In this document: positions 38,041 to 46,110 of the stretch, in pieces
Layout of the letters: each line of letters opens with the position of its first letter
How positions within the stretch are numbered: the first letter of the stretch is position 1
Origin: Nitrospirales bacterium
GTDB taxonomy: Bacteria; Nitrospirota; Nitrospiria; Nitrospirales; UBA8639
DNA length: 64,000 nucleotides
Assembly: GCA_031315915.1 (NCBI GenBank)
Contig: JALDRK010000003.1
Location: forward strand, 1-64,000
Direction of reading: 5' to 3'
The notes under the pieces: generated by a model
Seen by the model: only the letters and a program-made list of their open reading frames with translations
What the model was told of the DNA's origin: nothing
The model's database searches: none
Made by a program: the position numbers and the translations under genes

Positions 38041-38331
38041 ATGACTACCACGGATCTACTTAGAGCCAAACGGGATCGTATTATCCAGGTTGCCGCGCAC
38101 CATGGAGCGCACAACGTGCGCGTGTTCGGATCGGTGGTCAGAGGGGAGTCTGGCCCTAATAGTGACATTGATCTGTTGGTGGAGATGGATCAGGGGCGCA
38201 GCCTGCTGGATTTAATCGAACTGAGCCAGGAGCTGGAAGAGTTTCTTGACCGCAAAGTGGATATCCTCACTGATGAGGGGCTCAGTCCATACCTGGAGCA
38301 GCGCATTCACGCCGAAGCCGTCCCCTTATGA
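38041..38331 (+). CDS. mntA: MNT-type nucleotidyltransferase antitoxin
   Basis: The 96-residue product is a minimal nucleotidyltransferase with the signature VFGSVVRGESGPNSDIDLLVEMD, giving GS followed by the DxD catalytic aspartates, and a third Asp in DRKVDIL. In MNT/HepT systems this protein neutralises HepT by AMPylating a tyrosine in its active-site motif. It overlaps the hepT start by four bases (ATGA), the usual arrangement. Confidence 0.9.
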   Translation: MTTTDLLRAKRDRIIQVAAHHGAHNVRVFGSVVRGESGPNSDIDLLVEMDQGRSLLDLIELSQELEEFLDRKVDILTDEGLSPYLEQRIHAEAVPL

Positions 38332-38664
38332 AGGACGACCGCATCTATCTTCTGCACATTCGAGACGCGATCCAACAAATCTTGGAGTACACCGTGGCCG
38401 GTCAAGAAAGCTTTCTTTCTGACCGAAAGACTCAAGATGCCGTCGTGCGCAACCTTGAAATCATTAGGAGAGGCCTCCAAACGCCTGTCCCCTTCGCTCA
38501 AGGATGCGCACCCCGATATCTCATGGAAGCCCATTGCCGGCATGCGAGACAAGCTCATCCACGATTACTTTGGCATCAATCTTAAGTTGGTTTGGGACGT
38601 TGTTGAACGTGACCTACCCGCCTTGAAACTCAAGGTCTCTCAGCTTCTCCAACCCTTGGATTAG
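38328..38664 (+). pseudogene. hepT: HepT-like toxin (DUF86), frameshifted
   Basis: HepT toxins are small HEPN-domain RNases. The first frame (38328 to about 38465) reads MKDDRIYLLHIRDAIQQILE and on to VVRNLEII. The remainder in the next frame (about 38467 to 38664) reads GEASKRLSPSLKDAHPDISW, IAGMRDKLIHDYFGINLKLV, and ends LLQPLD. The RDKLIHDY stretch is the RX4HXY catalytic motif. One extra A near 38466 accounts for the break; ATT-GGA-GAG would give the family sequence IIGEA. As written, the first frame ends at 38585 and lacks the catalytic motif, so the toxin should be inactive. No slippery heptamer is visible, arguing against programmed frameshifting. Sequence error is an alternative. Confidence 0.88.
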
Positions 38665-38787
38665 ACTTTTGGCCGCTATACACAGGCGCCGCGAAAAATA
38701 TCTAGCTCTCCGTTAGACTAGATTGAGCCCTCTCCTGTCTGGCAGTGCCCAAAATCTATTCCGAAATTTCATTGGTCTCAAGGGAAA

Positions 38788-39717
38788 ATGTTTGGCACAA
38801 TAAGAAGGATGTCTTCAGTTTTGACAAAGAAACATATATCCTTACACAGTCGATGGTGGCACCCAGAATTGTTTATTCAAATCCTGGGTGTTGTCCTTTT
38901 GGCCCTTTGTCTTGCCGGGCCTGTTGAAGCCAAATCGAAGAGGGTCTCGACTTCCCCCGTAAAAATTTCCGAAGTAGTGATCTCACCTGAGCCTTTTCTC
39001 ATCGGGAAAAGTCCGGTGACCTTTTCCATGCTGGTGGAGTTGCCCGTTTTTCTTAACGGGGCCAACGTACTAGAGGTTTCCGTGTTAATCAGTTCCCCGA
39101 CCAGGCGGAGTATGAGTTTTGTGGCTCACCGCCAGATACTTGCTTCCCCACAACCGGGAATTCGGACTCCTGCCGTCCCTGTCGTGTTGGTGTGGGATGG
39201 AAAGGATCAATACCGGCAGTTGGTTCCGGATGGTTCGTATTATTATGAGATCCGAGCCAAGTTGATGGAAGATGAAGGCTTTGGTCCTCGGACCAGAGTA
39301 GTGTCTCATCGGGTTCAAGGGACCTTGGATGTGTTGGCCTATGTGGGCGAAGTCTTGCCCCCGGTTCCCCCGGAACCCGCGCTGCCCGAAGAAGCGCCGG
39401 AAGAACTACCAGGATCGACTCCTGAAGGGGAGGATGTTCCTCTAAAAGAGGAAGAATTACCTGTCGAAGAAGTGCCGGTGGTTGAGGAAGGGTTAAAGCT
39501 TTCTGACGAACCGGTCACCAGTGATGAAAGTCTTCCCAAAGAACCTGGTGAATTAGCTCCTGAAGTGTATCCCGAGGCCTTACCCGAAATTCAAGAGGGA
39601 GAGAAAATGAGAGGGTCGAACGATCCGGCAGCGATCGAGGAGCCTGTACCCGATCATTCCCTTGAACTCAATCCGGAACCCGTCAAGCCGATGGAACTTG
39701 CTCCCCCCGCACATTGA
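38788..39717 (+). CDS. Exported or anchored protein with FlgD-like Ig domain and acidic Pro-rich tail
   Basis: A 309-residue product. A hydrophobic segment (FIQILGVVLLALCLAGPVEA, about 29-48) looks like a signal or anchor, with a long basic N-region. Residues 55-185 form a beta-rich domain ending VVLVWDGKDQYRQLVPDGSYYYEIRAKL, the pattern of FlgD-type Ig repeats that fold on structural surface proteins. The last 120 residues are rich in Pro and Glu (PPVPPEPALPEEAPEELPG). Its 3' end overlaps larB by 35 bases on the opposite strand. Function unknown; an extracytoplasmic location is inferred. Confidence 0.65.
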   Translation: MFGTIRRMSSVLTKKHISLHSRWWHPELFIQILGVVLLALCLAGPVEAKSKRVSTSPVKISEVVISPEPFLIGKSPVTFSMLVELPVFLNGANVLEVSVLISSPTRRSMSFVAHRQILASPQPGIRTPAVPVVLVWDGKDQYRQLVPDGSYYYEIRAKLMEDEGFGPRTRVVSHRVQGTLDVLAYVGEVLPPVPPEPALPEEAPEELPGSTPEGEDVPLKEEELPVEEVPVVEEGLKLSDEPVTSDESLPKEPGELAPEVYPEALPEIQEGEKMRGSNDPAAIEEPVPDHSLELNPEPVKPMELAPPAH

Positions 39718-40447
39718 TCCGGTGAGCTAAACAGGCCGCTCCGAAACCATTGTCGATATTGACCACCCCGATACCCGATGAGCAGGCATTCAACATCGTG
39801 AGCAAGGCTGATAGGCCTCCGAAATTTGCCCCATAGCCCTGACTGGTCGGCACCGCCACGATCGGCTTATTCACCAATCCCCCTATCACACTCGGCAAAA
39901 CGCCATCCATGCCGGCCACCACGATGAGGACTCGTGCCTCATGGAGAAGGGCCTGTCGATCCAATAAACGATGGAGGCCGGCCACTCCCACGTCATAGAG
40001 TGTTTTCACGGTACTACCCATCACTTCGGCGGTGATCCGTGCTTCCTCGGCGACAGGAATGTCTGACGTCCCCGCCGTGACGATGACGACCAACCCGGTT
40101 CCAACCCGTTTGGGATCGGAGACGGAGACGATTCGAGCCGCTTCATGGTACACCGCTTTGCGGGAGAGTCGTTTGATGAGTTTGGCGATAGAGGGCGCCA
40201 CGCGGGTAGCCAGAAAAGGCCCGCCGGACTTCAGGAGCTGGCGGGCGATTGCGGTCACTTGAGCCGGAGTCTTTCCTTCACACAGAATGACTTCCGGAAA
40301 CCCTTGCCGCAAGGACCGGTGATGGTCTACCGAAGCAAAGCCCAAGTCTTCAAAGGGCAAGGTTCGTAATTCGTGAACGGCTTGGGAAACCGAAACCGTT
40401 CCCGATTGCACTTGTTTGAGCAGGTGAGTCAGCCGATCCGGATTCAT
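39683..40447 (-). CDS. larB: Pyridinium-3,5-biscarboxylic acid mononucleotide synthase LarB
   Basis: LarB carboxylates and hydrolyses nicotinic acid adenine dinucleotide in the first step of nickel-pincer cofactor synthesis. The 254-residue product has the LarB N-terminal part (LGFASVDHHRSLRQGFPEVI, CEGKTPAQV) and a PurE-like C-terminal domain (VVIVTAGTSDIPVAEEARITAEVMG, VVAGMDGVLPSVIGGLVNKPIVAVPTSQGYG, GIGVVNIDNGFGAACLAHRI). It overlaps gpsA with the pair at 40444-40447, so both are one unit. LarC lies 3 kb away on the same strand. Confidence 0.93.
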   Translation of the reverse strand: MNPDRLTHLLKQVQSGTVSVSQAVHELRTLPFEDLGFASVDHHRSLRQGFPEVILCEGKTPAQVTAIARQLLKSGGPFLATRVAPSIAKLIKRLSRKAVYHEAARIVSVSDPKRVGTGLVVIVTAGTSDIPVAEEARITAEVMGSTVKTLYDVGVAGLHRLLDRQALLHEARVLIVVAGMDGVLPSVIGGLVNKPIVAVPTSQGYGANFGGLSALLTMLNACSSGIGVVNIDNGFGAACLAHRINVRGEQVPSA

Positions 40448-41511
40448 ACGCGGGCCGTGGGCTCAAACGCAGGCATATTGGGGGGGAGGAGGCCGTCGGT
40501 TTCGCCTTTGGCCGTGCGCGACATGAGGTCGCTCACGACGTGGCGGGGATTCTGCTTTTCAAACAGGACCCGATAGATTCCGCGCACGATGGGCATGTCC
40601 ACGTGATATTGTTCGGCCAACGCCATAGTGGCCCGGGTGGTGGGAATCCCTTCCGCCACCGTTCGTGTGGAGGATTGCAGAGAAGCCGCATCGTGGCCTT
40701 TGGCCAATTGGATACCAACCTGGTAGTTTCGACTGAGCGAGCCGGTACAGGTCAACACCAGATCGCCTAATCCCGATAAGCCATAGAAGGTCGATACGTC
40801 GGCACCGAGGCCCCTGCCCAACCGGATCATTTCAGCCAACCCCCTGGTGATCAGGGCTGCCCGGGCATTGAATCCCAGATCCAACCCATCGACGATGCCC
40901 GAGGCAATGGCCATGACATTCTTTAGAGCCCCGCCCAATTGTGCACCGATGACGTCACGCCCGGCATAGACGCGGAATTGAGGAGTGAGGAATACCTGTT
41001 GGAGGCGGTTGACGAGGTTGAAGTCGCGTCCTGCCAGCAAAATGGTGGTGGGTTTCCAGCGGCTGACTTCGGCCGCGAAACTGGGTCCGGTTAACACCGT
41101 AAGGGAGGAGTGCCACGTTTGGGGCAAGTGGCCTTCCACGACTTGACTCATCAATTGGAGCGTACCTTCTTCAATGCCCTTTGTGGCGATGGTAATAGGA
41201 AGCACCTGTCGTAACAAGGGGCGTAAATTGGAAATGACGGACGACATGGAATGCGAAGGGACGGCCAACACCACCAATTCAGTATTTTGAACGGCATCGG
41301 CTAAACTATTGGTGGCCTGGATGGAGTTTGGAAGGACGACCCCGGGCAGATACCAGGAATTCTCTCTGGTGCCCTGAATCGCCTCCACCACTTCCGCTTC
41401 ATAGACCCATAATCGGATGTTAAACCCTTTGGTAGCCAGAAGGTGAGCCAGAGCGGTGCCCCAGGCTCCGGCGCCGATTACCGAGATGACCTGGAAAGAG
41501 GAACGTGTCAC
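40444..41511 (-). CDS. gpsA: Glycerol-3-phosphate dehydrogenase [NAD(P)+]
   Basis: GpsA makes sn-glycerol 3-phosphate from dihydroxyacetone phosphate for phospholipid synthesis. The product has the NAD fold VISVIGAGAWGTALAHLLATKG, LPITIATKGIEEGTLQLM, and LTGPSFAAEV. Catalytic Lys lies in GGALKNVMAIASGIVDGL, followed by NARAALITRGLAEMIRLG and GLSGLGDLVLTCTGSLSRN. I chose the GTG at 41511 because AAAGGAG sits five bases upstream; this gives about 355 residues and removes an unlikely 25-residue extension starting at 41586. Confidence 0.95.
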   Translation of the reverse strand: MTRSSFQVISVIGAGAWGTALAHLLATKGFNIRLWVYEAEVVEAIQGTRENSWYLPGVVLPNSIQATNSLADAVQNTELVVLAVPSHSMSSVISNLRPLLRQVLPITIATKGIEEGTLQLMSQVVEGHLPQTWHSSLTVLTGPSFAAEVSRWKPTTILLAGRDFNLVNRLQQVFLTPQFRVYAGRDVIGAQLGGALKNVMAIASGIVDGLDLGFNARAALITRGLAEMIRLGRGLGADVSTFYGLSGLGDLVLTCTGSLSRNYQVGIQLAKGHDAASLQSSTRTVAEGIPTTRATMALAEQYHVDMPIVRGIYRVLFEKQNPRHVVSDLMSRTAKGETDGLLPPNMPAFEPTARV

Positions 41512-41785
41512 ATCATCTCCTTTATGGATGAAATGAAAGTCAGGAAACTGTAGAACATTCGTGCGCGGACTTTCCTGCCTGCCCAATGGTCAGGTAATAA
41601 GAAGGTCAAAAACGTGAGAGGGAACTGGATGCGATAAAGATCACTGAGAGAGCGCTCACATGAAATTATAAAAATGAAATTGGAATTGAGTCAAATCGAA
41701 GGCTATTTGAGGGCTGGACGAATACGGTCGATCACGGCAAGGTGAGGGATATCCCTAGTCCCGAACTGGTAAGAAGGAGTGTCCA

Positions 41786-42136
41786 ATGCACGATACCAAG
41801 GCTTGTCCATCTTGTGGCTATGAACTGGATGTCCGAGGGCGGTTTTGCCCCAAGTGCGGGTCTCGGGCGGATAAATCTCCGGAAACGCCGGTTCAGGAGG
41901 AATCTCTGAATCTGCGTATTCTCTACATTATGGTCGGTTTGTTGATTCTGGCGGTGTTGTTCCCGCCCTGGCAGACGCCCCCGGATCAGCCGTTAGAGTT
42001 CCTGGGATTTCACTTTATCCTCTCACCACCCGTCGAAGGGGCTGAACGTAGCCCTGTCCTGCAAACCATTCAACTCTTCACCATTGCCGTGGCGGGTTTG
42101 TATTTTTCATGGGTGTTTCGTTCACGGTCAAAATAG
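41786..42136 (+). CDS. Zinc-ribbon membrane protein
   Basis: A 116-residue product. The N-terminus has a zinc ribbon, CPSCGYELDVRGRFCPKCG, with two CxxC pairs about 14 residues apart. Two hydrophobic segments follow (ILYIMVGLLILAVLFPPW and LQTIQLFTIAVAGLYFSWVF). It has a good ribosome-binding site (AAGGAG) before the ATG at 41786. Role unknown; such proteins are common single genes in many bacteria. Confidence 0.7.
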   Translation: MHDTKACPSCGYELDVRGRFCPKCGSRADKSPETPVQEESLNLRILYIMVGLLILAVLFPPWQTPPDQPLEFLGFHFILSPPVEGAERSPVLQTIQLFTIAVAGLYFSWVFRSRSK

Positions 42137-42207
42137 CGCCACTTGTAAGGAGTCAGGAGAGTGAGAACAGATGCCGGTTTCTCTTCCCACTCCTGATCCC
42201 TTCCGGC

Positions 42208-43146
42208 CTATTCCTCGTGTTTCACTTGCAAAATTTCCTGAATGGCCTTGGCTTTTTGGGCTTTCAGACTTTGGTAAATTTTTGGGCCGTCATCCAACAC
42301 ATATTGGTGATCGGCAGGTTTCACCTTTCGGCAGGTTGATGGATTACTGTGTGTAGATACAAAGCGGGTGACCATGACGGGTTTTTGGAAAATCCGGAGA
42401 ATACTGACCGCACAGGGTTCCCCTTCGTAGGGGTGCGAGACGATTTGGTGCTCGTTCCATTCTTTGATCTCGTAAATGTCCGTATGCGCTCTCATCGTGG
42501 GAACAGTGCTGTTCACAAGCGAAGCCGTTGAATCGATACATCGGCCAAGAACTTTCGAGCAAAGAATACGGCTGGTTTCCAGAACGTCATCGGTATTGCC
42601 TTCCTTGAGCATCCAACTGCCTTGTACTTCCACCACATTTTGCCAATCTCCGGCCTTAATCGCATACGGAGGGAGGTAGGGGATCACCCGATTCAGGACT
42701 TGATCATCCTCGGTCAGACTTTTCAGCGTGGCATAATCGATGTCGCCCGTGGCTTCCAGGCCGATATGTTCCTGATAGGCTTTGAGGGCATTCTTGGTTT
42801 GTTGATCCAATGTTCCGTGGTAGGGGCCGACTCCATACCCAAATCGTCCCAAGAATACCTGTACGCCGGTCACGAGAGTCCGAAATTCTTCAGGCTTTTG
42901 TCGTAACGCCTCAAGCTCCTTCTTCGCTCTTTCCTGATCGGCAGCCGATGGGTTAGTCCCGGTCACTTGGGATGGATTGGCCGATGTCGGTTGAGTGGAG
43001 TCGGAAATCGAAGATTGGGATGGATGCGAAGCATGAGCCTTTCCCTCATCTGCAGAGGCTTCGGGCATCCCCTGTCCGACTGTTAGGGCAAGAGGTGAGA
43101 GACTGAAAAGATAGATCAATAAGCAAACCCGTGCGTACGTTGCCAT
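42208..43146 (-). CDS. Exported peptidoglycan-binding-domain protein
   Basis: The ATG at 43146 gives a product of 312 residues with a signal sequence (VCLLIYLFSLSPLALTVGQG) and a Ser/Thr-rich linker. A PG_binding_1-type domain follows (VTGVQVFLGRFGYGVGPYHGTLDQQTKNALKAYQEHIGLEATGDI). The C-terminal 150 residues are unassigned and hold four cysteines (ILCSKVLGRCID, EPCAVSI, STCRKV) that may form disulfides. GGGGGG upstream of 43146 supports this start over 43209. Probably binds cell-wall glycan; the C-terminal role is unknown. Confidence 0.75.
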   Translation of the reverse strand: MATYARVCLLIYLFSLSPLALTVGQGMPEASADEGKAHASHPSQSSISDSTQPTSANPSQVTGTNPSAADQERAKKELEALRQKPEEFRTLVTGVQVFLGRFGYGVGPYHGTLDQQTKNALKAYQEHIGLEATGDIDYATLKSLTEDDQVLNRVIPYLPPYAIKAGDWQNVVEVQGSWMLKEGNTDDVLETSRILCSKVLGRCIDSTASLVNSTVPTMRAHTDIYEIKEWNEHQIVSHPYEGEPCAVSILRIFQKPVMVTRFVSTHSNPSTCRKVKPADHQYVLDDGPKIYQSLKAQKAKAIQEILQVKHEE

Positions 43147-43329
43147 GAAACCCCCCTCATCGAATGAGTCATTGGTAAGAAAAAAAGACTGTACAGCCTC
43201 TGAGATCATTCCAGGTGATGATTTTCCACGTCAAGCCTGCTCCGGTCTTGCAAGAAGAGAAGACATGGAGTTTGGAGAGAGGAGAGGTTCGGATTAAAAG
43301 ATTTGTGAAGGCAGGAATTGGACATAATA

Positions 43330-43359
43330 ACGCCGGATGGAGGTGAATCCATCCGGCGT
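43330..43359 (-). terminator. Terminator of the histone-like gene
   Basis: A perfect 11-bp stem ACGCCGGATGG/CCATCCGGCGT (43330-43340 and 43349-43359) with an 8-base loop lies about 22 bases after the stop of the lysine-rich gene. On the minus strand it continues into TTATTATG. It is GC-rich and probably functional. Confidence 0.7.
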
Positions 43360-43381
43360 CAAGCCCAGGCTGCTAACACCG

Positions 43382-43489
43382 TTACCGTTTTTTGGTTGCG
43401 GTTTTTTTCTTCGCTGGAGCTTTCTTTTTGGCCGCTGGCTTCTTGGCCGCCTTTTTCTTGGCCGGTGCTTTTTTCTTCGCTGTCGCCAA
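43382..43489 (-). CDS. Tiny Lys/Ala/Pro-rich histone H1-like protein
   Basis: The minus strand encodes only 35 residues: MATAKKKAPAKKKAAKKPAA followed by KKKAPAKKKTATKKR and TAA. Repeated AKKKAPAKKK units match the tails of bacterial histone H1-like (HctB/AlgP-like) DNA-binding proteins. I favour the TTG at 43489, because GGGGGTGAG ends five bases before it; a GTG at 43498 in frame would add three residues but lacks spacing. An in-frame TGA lies upstream, so it is not a truncated tail. A GC-rich terminator follows. It likely binds nucleic acid; that is inferred from composition only. Confidence 0.65.
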   Translation of the reverse strand: MATAKKKAPAKKKAAKKPAAKKKAPAKKKTATKKR

Positions 43490-43498
43490 TGCGCTCAC

Positions 43499-43841
43499 CC
43501 CCTTTCTGAATCATCAATGACGAAAAGACGAGTCTGGAACCATCACTCGAAGTCGATCGCACAAAGGCCTGCGATGCTCAGGCAGATCATCACCGTATAC
43601 GTCAGTACAGATATTCGGTTGTTCTCTCAGAAAGATGAACAAGAAAATATTGAAGGCAATATGGTAGAGGGAAGTGTGTCGGACAGGGCGTGTTTTGTTT
43701 CATCCGCATGATGATATGAAGTCATACTACAACGATTGAACATTTATTTCCAGGAAAAAAGAAAATTATTTTTTTGATGCGATGGACAAATGGTCCTCCT
43801 TCGAGGGAGGTTCCTCGACCACGGGGAAATTATTTTAATGG
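43499..43841. other. 343-base gap between the histone-like gene and the DUF2914 gene
   Basis: No convincing gene in any frame. The part before 43600 should hold the promoter of the lysine-rich gene. A short hairpin CCTCC/GGGAGG near 43797-43812 could be a weak terminator for the leftward membrane-protein gene, although it lies only 30 bases from its stop. Nothing else seen. Confidence 0.4.
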
Positions 43842-45026
43842 CTATCGCGTGATGGTGGTCATGGAAGAAGTTGGAGTATGCGAATCGTCAACCTGAAGGT
43901 GAATTCGGCCGATCATGCGGCCGTCTTCTGTTTCCACCGTCACGCGCCATTCACCTGGAAGGAGATGCTGTTTCATCGTATACATGCGATACCCATGTTC
44001 CCGTCCGCCCGAAATGGTCACGGGAATGCGATCCGTGGTCGAAAACGGCGCGGAGTCGTGAGCCGGTTTCCATTGCCAATGATGATACACCGTGGTGTGG
44101 AGAGACACCGGTGCGAATACCGACGTGAAGGCGAACACGGGGTGATCGGTTCCTGTAACGTGGTCGGAACGCTGCCAAATGGCATACCACGGGCCCTCTT
44201 CATACATAAGATGATATTCCTCGCCCGTTTTTTGGATATGGTGATAGAAGCCGCCAAATTTCATAGAAAGAGGAATCGGTGGAATCCAATTGACGAAGTA
44301 CAAGGCCGAGCAGAGACCAATGAGCATGAACGCCGGCAGGCAAAGATACATCGGGGCTTTCAACGAAACATCCGGGATGCCGGCCAGGATCAGCCGCACG
44401 ATTTTCCAGACAATCAGTCCGGACAGGACGGCTCCCGTCACGAAGACCCAAGCATTCATCCATCCCGTGAGGACCGGCAGAAAAAATGTCAAAAAACTGA
44501 GGGTCACCATGGCAAACAGGGTCATGATCATTTTGATACTGGAATATCGATTGCGTAGGAATTCATTGCCGATGAGCAAAAGGACGATGAGGACCAAAAA
44601 GATGGAGGTAGTGGAAAACGAGGCACTTTGCGAATAGAGAATGGCATAGGCGCTAAACAACCCTCCTAACAGAAACTGCAGAGCCTTATCGAAATGTGGG
44701 CGTGCCCGATGAACCAGAGAGAGAACATTCCGAGAAGGAGAAGGGGGAGCTTGAGGGATGAGTCCCAATTGAAAACGGCCGGTCAAAATCACCAAGGCAC
44801 CCAGGATGGAGAGATAGAGAAGAAGAATGAGGTTGTCGAGCAGCCGATCGATGCGGGTGAGTGTGACGGAATCATACGTCACCCCTGCAAAGAAGAACAC
44901 GGCAGGGAGAAGGGGTTTGAACAAATCCGATTGGGTCAGATCCCAGAATTTTTGCATAAGTTGCGGCATACCGAAAGCACGGAGGACAGAGATGACGTCC
45001 GAGGTTTCTGGATGATTGTACTTCAT
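43842..45026 (-). CDS. Multi-pass membrane protein with DUF2914 domain
   Basis: About 394 residues. The N-terminal two thirds hold about eight hydrophobic helices (LLPAVFFFAGVTYDSVTLTRI; LILLLYLSILGALVILTG; IFLVLIVLLLIGNEFL; MIMTLFAMVTLSFLTFFLPVL). The C-terminus reads FAPVSLHTTVYHHWQW, RIPVTISGGREHGYRMYTMK, LLPGEWRVTVETEDGRMIGRIHLQV, the DUF2914 pattern. Function is unknown. The ATG at 45026 is chosen over a GTG at 45050. It lies downstream of hemD on the same strand with a 124-base gap. Confidence 0.7.
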   Translation of the reverse strand: MKYNHPETSDVISVLRAFGMPQLMQKFWDLTQSDLFKPLLPAVFFFAGVTYDSVTLTRIDRLLDNLILLLYLSILGALVILTGRFQLGLIPQAPPSPSRNVLSLVHRARPHFDKALQFLLGGLFSAYAILYSQSASFSTTSIFLVLIVLLLIGNEFLRNRYSSIKMIMTLFAMVTLSFLTFFLPVLTGWMNAWVFVTGAVLSGLIVWKIVRLILAGIPDVSLKAPMYLCLPAFMLIGLCSALYFVNWIPPIPLSMKFGGFYHHIQKTGEEYHLMYEEGPWYAIWQRSDHVTGTDHPVFAFTSVFAPVSLHTTVYHHWQWKPAHDSAPFSTTDRIPVTISGGREHGYRMYTMKQHLLPGEWRVTVETEDGRMIGRIHLQVDDSHTPTSSMTTITR

Positions 45027-45174
45027 AATAACCGACTCGGAAGGTTTCACTGGATTCTTGATGAACGAAGCGGGACTGCAGGGCAGAATAGACGACCGAA
45101 GGAGGCTGCGGTTCAGGAAAGCGGTGGCTTCCCCGAAGCGGCGCAGGGTGACAACAGGGTGCTGGAAGCAGGAT

Positions 45175-46110
45175 TTAATCGGTCTGGCGTTTACCGAACA
45201 AAAGCCTATGAGCCGCTTGGCTGGTTTCTTTCACCAAAATCCCCATTTTGGAATGAGAAGGTTCGATATCCACCGGAAAATGATATTGCCGAAGACGTTC
45301 GCTGGCCACAGGTCCGATGGATGCCACGACCATCCGGCGAAGAGACGTGCGAAACCGTTCAATCCGGGCATCGTCTTCCAAGACCTTTACCGCATGATCG
45401 ATCTGAACGGCATTGGTGATCAGCAAGACATCGATGTGGTTCTGAGATACGGCCTGTAACAATTCCTTCAACGGTTGTACATCACGAGGCAGGGTCCAGC
45501 GGTACACCGGTACCGGAACGACATGAGCGCCACGCTGCGTCAATCCGGTTAACAATTCTTCGTTGCGTGTCCCATATTCCTGAACGGCCAGTCGAACACC
45601 GTTCAACCCTTCCGGTTTGTTCTGATCTATGGTGTCGAGAATATCCTTCCAGGTATTGGGTTCGGGAACTATCACATGAGGGGCCAGGCCCACGTCTTTC
45701 AACACCGATATGGGCTTGGGCCCGCGAGTGACCAGAGTAGTACGTTGCAAGGCATCCAGAATGGTTTGAAGGGGAAACCGGGTCTGTAAGACATCAAGAA
45801 GGGTCCGGAACCCGACTCCGGTCAGAAGCACGAGCATATCGATGGTGCCGGCGATCAATTCCTTTCCAAAAGCCAAGGCTTCCGGATTTTCAGACAACGG
45901 AAGTTCACGCATAGATGGGGCCACATGGGGCACACCTCCATGTCGAATAATAAGCCGGCTCATTTCCTGGGCCATGCGGCTTTCCAGGGCTCCAACCTGG
46001 AGTCCCTGAAAGCCTGAGGATGAAGGTTGGATAGACACGAGATTCAGAGGTCGTGTTTGTGCAGGTTTATTATCGGTTACGATGAAGAGGAGGACACATC
46101 CATGGCGCAC
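45175..46110 (-). CDS. hemD: Uroporphyrinogen-III synthase
   Basis: HemD closes and inverts hydroxymethylbilane to uroporphyrinogen III for haem, sirohaem and cobalamin. The 311-residue product has two similar alpha/beta domains: QVGALESRMAQEMSRLI with FGKELIAGTIDMLVLLTGVG, and HVVPVPVYRWTLPRDVQPLKE with HIDVLLITNAVQIDHAVKVL. The end carries VVASIGPVASERLRQYHFPVDIEPSHSKMGILV, the clearest family mark. Sequence conservation in HemD is low in general. The proposed ATG at 46110 overlaps the upstream SUMF1-like gene by 34 bases; a later start such as GTG/GTA-adjacent codons is possible. hemA, hemB and hemC are not in the window. Confidence 0.85.
   Translation of the reverse strand: MRHGCVLLFIVTDNKPAQTRPLNLVSIQPSSSGFQGLQVGALESRMAQEMSRLIIRHGGVPHVAPSMRELPLSENPEALAFGKELIAGTIDMLVLLTGVGFRTLLDVLQTRFPLQTILDALQRTTLVTRGPKPISVLKDVGLAPHVIVPEPNTWKDILDTIDQNKPEGLNGVRLAVQEYGTRNEELLTGLTQRGAHVVPVPVYRWTLPRDVQPLKELLQAVSQNHIDVLLITNAVQIDHAVKVLEDDARIERFRTSLRRMVVASIGPVASERLRQYHFPVDIEPSHSKMGILVKETSQAAHRLLFGKRQTD

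Noticed and set aside
38455-38475. Programmed frameshift in hepT
   Set aside because: No slippery heptamer or stimulatory hairpin was seen; a single extra A explains the break.
43359-43562. 67-codon leftward frame with Ser/Glu/Lys repeats
   Set aside because: Out-of-frame shadow of the lysine/alanine-rich gene; the other frame has the ribosome-binding site and the histone-like pattern.
43878-44558. 226-codon rightward frame rich in His/Arg
   Set aside because: Antisense to the DUF2914 membrane protein, which has coherent helices and domain pattern.
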